Assembly: GCA_964453665.1 (NCBI GenBank)
Contig: CAYVQT010000093.1
Coordinates: forward strand, 1-7,986
Reading direction: 5' to 3'
DNA from: DAOUTY01 sp964453665
GTDB lineage: Bacteria; Chloroflexota; Dehalococcoidia; SZUA-161
DNA: 7,986 bases
The translations under genes were made by a program, and so were the position numbers. Below, piece after piece: positions 1-4,928 of this stretch (position 1 is the stretch's first letter; each line of letters starts with the position of its first letter). The notes under the pieces were generated by a model, which saw only the letters and a list, made by a program, of their open reading frames with translations, searched no databases and was not told where the DNA came from.

Positions 1-48
1 CCTCACGACTATTACTTACCATATATGTTAGCACTTGTTAAAGATACA

Positions 49-72
49 AGGGGCATTTCGCGAAACGCCCCT
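49..72. repeat. REP-like palindrome, copy A
   Basis: Inverted repeat of two 12-base arms, AGGGGCATTTCG (49-60) and CGAAACGCCCCT (61-72), with a single A/C mismatch. It differs at only 2 of 24 positions from the element at 4493-4516, and the right arm is identical in both. No T-run follows, so it is not a normal intrinsic terminator. The flanking leader (1-209) shows no gene I can defend: frame 1 stays open from 1 to a TGA at 148-150, but it reads straight through this palindrome, so it is more likely chance than the tail of an upstream gene. A weaker stem CCGCTG/CAGCGG lies at 84-110. No convincing promoter for the phosphofructokinase is visible. Confidence 0.6.
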
Positions 73-209
73 ATAAGTGAAACCCGCTGCCTGTACTCAA
101 GCGACAGCGGTACTATCTTCCCATTGTTTATCGCCTATATTAACTATTGAATAAATTACGGTGGTTGTGGTAAGGTTTGGATAAGAGAATTGTAGATAGG
201 ATATGTGCC

Positions 210-1325
210 ATGAAGAAAATTAGAATCGGGGTTCTTACTGGCGGTGGAGACTGCGCCGGTCTGAACCCTGCTATAAAGTGGGTAGTTAAAAGCGCGCTGG
301 ATGAGCGACTTCAGGATGAGAGGGGAGTCCACTACGAGGTCCTGGGTATCCGGGATGGCTGGAAGGGGCTGATCTATGGCGAACCGGGTAGTAAGGACTA
401 CATCACACCGCTCAACGAAGATGTTGTGAGAACATGGGACAGGTACGGGGGGACCGCTCTGGGTACTTCGCGGACGAATCCCTACGATCCCAAGAACGAT
501 ATGTCAGAAACGGTATTGAAGAATACCAAGAATCTCGGACTGGATGTGGTGGTAGCAATAGGTGGTGAAGATACGCTTGGTGTGGGCTGTAAACTGTTTC
601 AGGAGGGCGTCAGCGTCATTGGTATCCCCAAGACAATAGACAAGGACCTGCCCGGCACCGAATACACGCTTGGCTTTGACACAGCCTTGAATGTTATCAC
701 CGAGGAAGTAGACAGGCTGAGAACCACCGCCGGTTCTCATAAAAGGATATTTGTTGTGGAAACGATGGGCAGAAATGCTGGCTTTCTCGCTCTGGAGGGC
801 GGGGAGTCCTGCGGGGCATATATAATCCTAATCCCTGAGTACGACTTCTCAATCGATAAGGTGAATGAGTTGCTCCTGGATGGTCAGCGGATGGGGGCCA
901 GATACAACATTGTCATAGCCGCTGAAGGAGCAAAGGGGGAAGGGGCCTCCGAAGTAGTGGCGAGTGATGATATAGACGGTTTTGGTCATAAGGCTCTGGG
1001 TGGGATCGGTGAATTCGTGGCTAAGCAGGTCCATAGCGGCCTGGGTTTGGATACGCGGAGCGTGGTTCTCAGTCACCTGCAGCGGGGGGGCGCGCCATCT
1101 GCCTTTGACCGGAAGATGGGTCGTTATTTTGGCATAGCTGCAGTTGATTTAATAGTGAAAGGGGATTTTGGCAAGCTGGTTAGCCTTAAGAATGGCAGAA
1201 TAACAGCAGTACCCCTCGAGATAGTCAGTAAGGAGCCTCTGCTGGTGGATGTTGACACTCAATACGATATTGAGAGGTATAATGGACGCCGGACTATTCT
1301 TGGCGGTATTGGGGAGGTATTATGA
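210..1325 (+). CDS. 6-phosphofructokinase, PPi-dependent type signature
   Basis: Phosphorylates fructose-6-phosphate to fructose-1,6-bisphosphate in the cytoplasm, reversibly if pyrophosphate is the donor. With the ATG at 210 the protein is 371 residues. Visible PFK-family motifs are the phosphoryl-donor loop GGGDCAGLN (11-19), GGEDT (118-122), PKTIDKD (140-146) with the expected catalytic Asp144, MGRNAG (186-191) and the substrate loop HLQRGG (289-294). At the donor-specificity positions, E. coli ATP-PFK has Gly104 (GGDGS) and Gly124 (PGTIDND). This protein has Asp121 and Lys141, the combination associated with PPi-dependent enzymes. An upstream TTG at 177 would add 11 residues. I prefer the ATG because the homologous sequence begins at KKIRIGVLTGGGD and a weak AGGAT lies nine bases upstream. 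The stop overlaps the aldolase start (ATGA). Donor use is inferred from two residues; family membership is near certain. Confidence 0.95.
   Translation: MKKIRIGVLTGGGDCAGLNPAIKWVVKSALDERLQDERGVHYEVLGIRDGWKGLIYGEPGSKDYITPLNEDVVRTWDRYGGTALGTSRTNPYDPKNDMSETVLKNTKNLGLDVVVAIGGEDTLGVGCKLFQEGVSVIGIPKTIDKDLPGTEYTLGFDTALNVITEEVDRLRTTAGSHKRIFVVETMGRNAGFLALEGGESCGAYIILIPEYDFSIDKVNELLLDGQRMGARYNIVIAAEGAKGEGASEVVASDDIDGFGHKALGGIGEFVAKQVHSGLGLDTRSVVLSHLQRGGAPSAFDRKMGRYFGIAAVDLIVKGDFGKLVSLKNGRITAVPLEIVSKEPLLVDVDTQYDIERYNGRRTILGGIGEVL
1311..1318 (+). promoter_or_regulatory. Shine-Dalgarno site of aldolase inside the PFK gene
   Basis: GGGGAGGT lies within the last codons of the phosphofructokinase gene, a few bases before the ATG at 1322. 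The ATGA overlap (1322-1325) and this site suggest translational coupling of the two enzymes. Confidence 0.7.
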
Positions 1326-2569
1326 GCGAAAAGTCCAACGGTATTGATTTGCTGGTTAGGGATGCGGTATTCGGCTCTGATGAAGCTAAGGAAGACAGCC
1401 GCAGGCAAATCCATGAACGGGCGCTACAGCGAGGAATCTATCCTGCGAGCATACAAGGCCTGTATGAGGCGGCAGGTAGAGGACTTTACAGTGGTATAAC
1501 GGTCCCGGCGATAAATGTCCGCGGCATTACCTATCACGTGGCAAGGGCTATATTCAGGGCTGCTCTAAAGGACAAGGTTGGGGCCTTTATATTCGAGATC
1601 GCTCGCTCTGAGATAGGCTATACACGCCAGAGGCCAGCCGAGTACGCGGCCTGTGTGCTGGCTGCCGCAATAAAGGAGGGATTCAAGGGTCCGGTTTTCC
1701 TTCAGGGCGACCACTTCCAGGTTAACGCCGGTAAGTACGCCTCCGAGCCGGAGAAGGAATTGAACGCAATCAAGGAACTGACCCGTGAGGCGGTCGGTGC
1801 CGGATTCTTCAATATCGATATAGATGCCTCCACCATTGTCGATCTGGAAAGGCCAACTCTGGAAGAGCAGCAGGAGAATAATTGCCGGGTTACTGCTGAT
1901 ATGACCAAATTCATACGCGGTATCGAGCCCGAGGGAATACCGATTTCCGTCGGCGGTGAAATTGGGGAGGTGGGTAAGAGAAACAGCACAGTGGAGGACC
2001 TCAGGGCTTTTATGTCAGGCTATTTGAGGATGTTGGGCCCTGGTCTCAAGGGCATCTCGAAGATTAGCGTGCAGACGGGCACCTCTCACGGAGGCGTGGT
2101 GCTGCCTGACGGGTCAATTGCGAGCGTTAAAATCGATTTCAACACACTGGAAGAGCTCTCCAGAGTGGCGCGAGAGGAATATGGAATGGGTGGCGCTGTA
2201 CAGCATGGTGCTTCAACTCTTCCCGATGAGGCGTTTGATAAGTTTCCCCAGGTTGGCGCACTTGAAGTACATCTGGCTACGGGGTTTCAAAATATTATAT
2301 ATGAAAGCCAGTATTTCCCCAAACGGCTGTTGGACGACATATATAAGCATCTCCGGGACAGGTACTCCGGCGAGAGGAAAGAAGGGGAAACCGAGGAACA
2401 GTTCCTGTATAAATCCCGGAAGAAGGCATTTGGCGATTTCAAAGAGGAAATGTGGAACCTTCCAGGGGAGAATATAGGCGGGATTATGGACGCGCTTGAG
2501 GAGCGATTCTCGCTGCTATTCCGCAAACTCAATGTGGTCAGCACGGGGCTCGATTTGGCAAGCGTATAG
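1322..2569 (+). CDS. class II (metal-dependent) fructose-bisphosphate aldolase
   Basis: Cleaves fructose-1,6-bisphosphate to dihydroxyacetone phosphate and glyceraldehyde-3-phosphate, or the reverse. At 415 residues it is longer than typical class II aldolases (about 280-360). Motifs that align with the class II active site are QGDHF (128-132; proposed catalytic Asp130 and zinc ligand His131), NIDIDAS (164-170), GGEIGEVG (211-218), GTSHGG (253-258; His256) and VQHGAST (293-299; His295, replacing the usual HGGSG). It has about 40 extra N-terminal residues and a charged C-terminal extension from roughly residue 335. The ATG overlaps the PFK stop and a GGGGAGGT site precedes it, so the start is secure. 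Being co-translated with PFK, whose product is its substrate, strongly supports the assignment. A related activity such as tagatose-bisphosphate aldolase cannot be excluded from sequence alone, because the protein is divergent from the E. coli enzymes. Confidence 0.9.
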   Translation: MSEKSNGIDLLVRDAVFGSDEAKEDSRRQIHERALQRGIYPASIQGLYEAAGRGLYSGITVPAINVRGITYHVARAIFRAALKDKVGAFIFEIARSEIGYTRQRPAEYAACVLAAAIKEGFKGPVFLQGDHFQVNAGKYASEPEKELNAIKELTREAVGAGFFNIDIDASTIVDLERPTLEEQQENNCRVTADMTKFIRGIEPEGIPISVGGEIGEVGKRNSTVEDLRAFMSGYLRMLGPGLKGISKISVQTGTSHGGVVLPDGSIASVKIDFNTLEELSRVAREEYGMGGAVQHGASTLPDEAFDKFPQVGALEVHLATGFQNIIYESQYFPKRLLDDIYKHLRDRYSGERKEGETEEQFLYKSRKKAFGDFKEEMWNLPGENIGGIMDALEERFSLLFRKLNVVSTGLDLASV

Positions 2570-2590
2570 TCGATACCCTGTAACAGGGTG

Positions 2591-2632
2591 AAGGGGGGGC
2601 GTCTGCTGAACTCAGCAGACGCCCCCCTTTTT
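2591..2632 (+). terminator. strong intrinsic terminator of the pfk-fba operon
   Basis: The left arm from 2593 (G7 followed by CGTCTGCTG) pairs with CAGCAGACG plus C6, ending at 2627. The loop is AACT (2609-2612), and T5 (2628-2632) follows. The stem is about 15 bp and almost all G-C, with two A-T pairs possible where the A residues at 2591-2592 meet the T-run. A small extra hairpin, ACCCTG-TAA-CAGGGT (2575-2589), sits between the aldolase stop and this stem. The position, 22 bases after the stop codon, fits the operon end. Confidence 0.93.
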
Positions 2633-2651
2633 CATGAGTGTCGCAAGGCTC

Positions 2652-2680
2652 TTGACAGGTGCAGGGCAAATCATTACCAT
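2652..2680 (+). promoter_or_regulatory. sigma70-type promoter for the C_GCAxxG_C_C gene
   Basis: A perfect -35 box TTGACA (2652-2657), a 17-base spacer and a -10 box TACCAT (2675-2680, 4 of 6 matches). It lies just after the terminator and would start transcription near 2687, giving an untranslated leader of about 80 bases before the GTG at 2767. Confidence 0.6.
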
Positions 2681-2766
2681 CGGCCTGACCCGATGCGGGG
2701 CCTGGAGCGTCATCAATATGAGTTGAACGGGGCACATCAAATTAGTTACGGGCAGGAGGTTCCACA

Positions 2767-3240
2767 GTGGCGAAGAAACGTTCCAGAGAGGCATTCAAAA
2801 AGCAGGCCGGAAAGAAGGCCTATGAATATGAACTGCAATATCACGGCTGCAGTCAAGCGGTGCTGCGGACATTTCAAGAACTTTTAGGCCTGGATGACGA
2901 GCTCCTCTTTAAGGCAGCGGGCCCGCTGTGCGCCGGGCTGGGCACGAGTAAGACATGTGGTGCGCTGATGGCGGGAGCAATAGCGCTGGGCATGAAGAAC
3001 GGCCGCGCTCGTCTCGAGGATGGGATTGAGGGACTATTCCCCGGGTTGCTGGCTGCACAGAATTTGGTGCGGAAGTTTGAACAGGAGTTTGGCACTACTT
3101 CATGCAGCGAGATATCGAAGATTGACTGGACTGATTCCGGGGCCGTAGTGAACGCCCTCTCCGACCCTGAATTTGTCGAGGGGTGTGCTCAGGTCGTGGG
3201 TAAGACGGCGGAGATGGTGGCCGACCTCATAGAAGAATAG
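2767..3240 (+). CDS. C_GCAxxG_C_C family putative redox protein
   Basis: A 157-residue protein with the conserved cysteine pattern of the C_GCAxxG_C_C (C_GCxxG_C_C) family. Cys28 is in HGCSQAVLRTF, Cys55 in AAGPLCAGLG, Cys64 in TCGALMAGAIALGM (63-76; the GCAxxG-like turn is CGALMAG here), Cys113 in the TSCSEI segment after FEQEFG, and Cys140 near the C terminus. The family is regarded as redox-active or cofactor-binding and is common in anaerobes; its exact reaction is unknown. The basic N terminus (AKKRSREAFKKQAGKKA) precedes the domain and does not look like a signal peptide, and there is no membrane segment. The start is GTG, chosen because a textbook AGGAGGT (2754-2760) lies six bases upstream. 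It appears monocistronic, with its own promoter at 2652. No hairpin terminator is evident after the stop. Confidence 0.88.
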   Translation: MAKKRSREAFKKQAGKKAYEYELQYHGCSQAVLRTFQELLGLDDELLFKAAGPLCAGLGTSKTCGALMAGAIALGMKNGRARLEDGIEGLFPGLLAAQNLVRKFEQEFGTTSCSEISKIDWTDSGAVVNALSDPEFVEGCAQVVGKTAEMVADLIEE

Positions 3241-3379
3241 AACTGGTACCCCTCCCCCACCGATTTTCCTCAATAACTGCCGTACGATTTCCTATCCGCA
3301 ATTGTTCGAAATAGCCATAGCATGTTCATTAAATGGCAGGTATGCTGGCACTGTACACCTTCAAAAAGGAGCCAGCGGA

Positions 3380-3559
3380 ATGGCCAGGAGCAGTAAAAAG
3401 CGAAAAACAATTAACTGGGATGCATTGGAACTGGAAGCGTTCAACCTGAGATTCGAGCGCATTTCGCGTGAGGACAAGCTGAAGAAAGCGCGGCGGCTAG
3501 CGACCATGTTTCGCAGGCACAATGAGCCCGTGCCTGAGGGACTTAAAACCCTGGACTGA
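3380..3559 (+). CDS. small basic hypothetical protein (59 aa)
   Basis: I do not recognise a family. The ATG at 3380 is preferred because AAGGAG (3366-3371) lies eight bases upstream. A TTG at 3302 would add 26 residues with no ribosome binding site, and the stretch it adds is unlike the rest. The protein is highly charged: a basic N terminus (ARSSKKRKTINW), then a segment that looks helical with mixed acidic and basic residues (about 16-50: LEAFNLRFERISREDKLKKARRLATMFRR, given as positions 18-46), and a short proline-containing tail. It has no cysteine, signal peptide or membrane helix. Its size and charge would suit a nucleic-acid-binding or ribosome-associated protein, but that is speculation. 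The TGA stop (3557-3559) overlaps the first bases of the palindrome at 3558-3591. The gene is convergent with the nitroreductase gene. Confidence 0.65.
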   Translation: MARSSKKRKTINWDALELEAFNLRFERISREDKLKKARRLATMFRRHNEPVPEGLKTLD

Positions 3560-3591
3560 TGTAGGGGCACGGCATGCCGTGCCCCTACATC
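3558..3591. repeat. perfect 34-nt palindrome between convergent genes, copy C
   Basis: Two perfect 17-base arms, GATGTAGGGGCACGGCA (3558-3574) and its exact complement (3575-3591), with no loop. It overlaps the stop of the upstream gene and ends one base before the stop of the opposite-strand nitroreductase gene. There is no T-run on either side, so it is not a standard bidirectional terminator, although such a hairpin could still protect both 3' ends. The inner AGGGGC...GCCCCT ends match the palindromes at 49-72 and 4493-4516. This suggests a related REP-like dispersed element. Confidence 0.85.
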
Positions 3592-3592
3592 G

Positions 3593-4417
3593 TTAGCGCC
3601 AGATTATCGGAGGCTCTTCCCTTAATGGTATGCGGCTGAACCGGTGCCTGGGGTAACCGATCATCATCGCCCCCAGGCCCACGTGGCCCTCGGGAAGACG
3701 CAGTGCTTCAATCATCGGAGGATATGAAGTCATAACCATTTGTAGCCATCCAGCCCAGCACGCTCCCAGACCCAATGAACAGGCTGCCAGCTCCAGGTAG
3801 GTCAAGGCGATATGGCAATTCTGGTCGGCAAGAGGCATATCTTTATACGCATGGGCTATGATGACGTGAGGTGCTCCGCGCAGTATTAAGTCTATCCCCG
3901 CATCCCAGGAGGCAACCATTCGATCGAATTGCAGGGCCGCGGCGATATCCGGTGCTGACTTGATTGCCGCGCGCATTGAGTCGATCACAAGCCCGGCGAG
4001 GCGATTGACCTCCGTGGCATCCTCGATAACAAGCCAGTGCAGCGGCTGTGAGTTGTGCCCGGAGGGCGCATAGCGCGCGATATCTATTAGCTTGGCCAGC
4101 ATCTCCCGTGACACGGGCCTCTCCTTGTAGGCACGGATGGAGCGACGTGACTTCAGGAAGGGCTCGACCTGTTCCGCATCAGGAAGCAGATTCCTCATTA
4201 TCGGAGCGCAGTCCTCCGGTTTCATTGTGCCGAGGCTAACAGCCCCGAGCGCACAGACAGCGACGCAGTGGCCGCAGTTGATACACAGCTCCTCGCCTGT
4301 CTCAATCCAGAAAGGTAACGTATCCTCCCCTTTCATTTTGATGATACGAGCGGGACATTCGAGAACACACATTCCGCACCGGGTGCATTTAGCTTCATCA
4401 ACCATAAATTCGATCAC
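3593..4417 (-). CDS. ferredoxin-nitroreductase fusion flavoprotein
   Basis: A 274-residue cytoplasmic oxidoreductase. The N terminus is a 2[4Fe-4S] ferredoxin domain with Cys11-x2-Cys14-x2-Cys17-x3-Cys21-Pro and Cys45-x2-Cys48-x2-Cys51-x3-Cys55. The rest (about 88-274) is a nitroreductase-family FMN fold. It has the phosphate-binding RRSIRAYKERPV (91-102), the flavin-site APSGHNSQP (117-125), the typical LGLGACWAGW (215-224) and the late glycine-rich LGAMMIGYP (248-256). The arrangement suggests that electrons enter through the iron-sulfur clusters to FMN instead of from NAD(P)H; the substrate cannot be read from sequence. The start is GTG at 4417, because AAGGAGGA (4428-4421 on the minus strand) lies just before it. 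The in-frame ATG at 4405 is too far from that site. It is transcribed from a likely promoter at 4490-4462. Divergent to the sensor gene, convergent with the small gene. Confidence 0.92.
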   Translation of the reverse strand: MIEFMVDEAKCTRCGMCVLECPARIIKMKGEDTLPFWIETGEELCINCGHCVAVCALGAVSLGTMKPEDCAPIMRNLLPDAEQVEPFLKSRRSIRAYKERPVSREMLAKLIDIARYAPSGHNSQPLHWLVIEDATEVNRLAGLVIDSMRAAIKSAPDIAAALQFDRMVASWDAGIDLILRGAPHVIIAHAYKDMPLADQNCHIALTYLELAACSLGLGACWAGWLQMVMTSYPPMIEALRLPEGHVGLGAMMIGYPRHRFSRIPLREEPPIIWR

Positions 4418-4461
4418 TCTTCCTCCTTAGCGTAGGGGAAATGGTGCTGTGCAACAGGGAT

Positions 4462-4490
4462 ACTGTAGAAAGCCGGTGTGCTATTGTCAA
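4462..4490 (-). promoter_or_regulatory. sigma70-type promoter of the nitroreductase gene
   Basis: On the minus strand, a perfect -35 TTGACA (4490-4485), a 17-base spacer and a -10 TACAGT (4467-4462, 4 of 6). Transcription would start near 4455, about 38 bases before the GTG. The palindrome at 4491-4518 directly abuts the -35 box. Confidence 0.65.
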
Positions 4491-4518
4491 GCAGGGGCGT
4501 TTCACGAAACGCCCCTGC
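4491..4518. repeat. REP-like palindrome, copy B, next to the -35 box
   Basis: Perfect 13-base arms GCAGGGGCGTTTC (4491-4503) and GAAACGCCCCTGC (4506-4518) around AC. The core 4493-4516 matches the element at 49-72 at 22 of 24 positions. Both lie upstream of genes, but this one is flush with the nitroreductase promoter. It could therefore be a dispersed repeat, an operator, or a repeat that has been co-opted. The following stretch, 4519-4683, is AT-richer; I see no gene, promoter or RNA in it. Confidence 0.75.
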
Positions 4519-4683
4519 CTCCGGGCTATACTTACATGAAAGCATGGTTGCTTCTCAACAGCGAAACGTATACGGAAACGAACTGCGCAACCCCAACCAC
4601 ACGTCCAAAGCATTTTACATTCTGCACTATGCAGGTAGAGTTTTGAATTTCATGACTATTATGGCAACAGCCCGGGCATATTA

Positions 4684-4727
4684 TTAAGAAAACCTTACAA
4701 AAGCATTAAGAAAACCTTACAATTTTT
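4684..4727 (+). promoter_or_regulatory. tandem 11-bp repeats, candidate PhoP/PhoB-type operator
   Basis: Four consecutive 11-base units: TTAAGAAAACC (4684), TTACAAAAGCA (4695), TTAAGAAAACC (4706) and TTACAATTTTT (4717). The 18-base block ATTAAGAAAACCTTACAA is repeated exactly at 4683-4700 and 4705-4722, with a 22-base period. Half-site hexamers TTAAGA and TTACAA spaced by five bases match the architecture known for OmpR/PhoB-class regulators, such as the B. subtilis PhoP half-sites TTAACA-N5. The array ends 42 bases before the -35 box at 4770, in the activator position for the sensor gene. Which regulator binds is unknown. Confidence 0.6.
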
Positions 4728-4769
4728 ATCGTCCAACGTAAACCGCAATAGTGCGGGTGCCCCCGACCG

Positions 4770-4798
4770 TTGAAAATCACTGATCAATTGCATATAAT
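4770..4798 (+). promoter_or_regulatory. near-consensus sigma70 promoter for the sensor gene
   Basis: TTGAAA (4770-4775), exactly 17 bases, then TATAAT (4793-4798). This is 11 of 12 consensus positions with ideal spacing. Transcription would start near 4805, giving a leader of about 125 bases before the ATG at 4929. Confidence 0.75.
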
Positions 4799-4805
4799 TC
4801 TGTTC

Positions 4806-4821
4806 TCACAGGCGGCTGTGA
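4806..4821. promoter_or_regulatory. small inverted repeat at the predicted transcription start
   Basis: TCACAG-GCGG-CTGTGA, six perfect base pairs around a four-base loop, at the predicted +1 of the promoter at 4770-4798. It could be a repressor operator or a 5' hairpin stabilising the transcript. It is short enough to be coincidental. Confidence 0.3.
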
Positions 4822-4877
4822 TAACTGTATGTGGAATATTACACCCGTTTGTGGCGGATAACCCCCGGCATTTTCTT

Positions 4878-4886
4878 TGCTATACT
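4878..4886 (+). promoter_or_regulatory. possible second promoter, extended -10
   Basis: TGCTATACT fits the extended -10 pattern TGnTATAAT with 5 of 6 core matches. No good -35 lies 16-18 bases upstream, as expected for extended -10 promoters. It would start near 4893, about 36 bases before the ATG at 4929. Confidence 0.4.
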
Positions 4887-4928
4887 GCATGTGAATATCA
4901 GGATCTGAACGGTTGTGCAACACTGCAG

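Noticed and set aside
1..150. Open plus-strand frame 1 as the tail of an upstream gene
   Set aside because: It reads through the palindrome at 49-72 and its translation resembles no family; 49 codons can stay open by chance.
124..152. TTGTTT-N17-TTGAAT as the pfk promoter
   Set aside because: The -10 lacks the essential A at its second position, and other alignments in 80-176 are no better, so no promoter is called.
177..209. TTG start extending the phosphofructokinase by 11 residues
   Set aside because: The extra residues precede the conserved family start, and the AAGG beside the TTG is too close to act as a ribosome binding site. ATG 210 fits better.
2588..2887. 99-codon plus-strand frame
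   Set aside because: It starts inside the terminator stem and overlaps the well-supported C_GCAxxG_C_C gene in another frame.
4449..4687. Two overlapping short plus-strand frames in the divergent region
   Set aside because: Both run through the palindrome and the nitroreductase promoter, lack ribosome binding sites and look compositionally random.
4683..4722. The 18-base direct repeat as a CRISPR or replication iteron
   Set aside because: Only two copies with a four-base gap, no variable spacers, and no replication gene nearby. A regulatory site upstream of a promoter explains it better.
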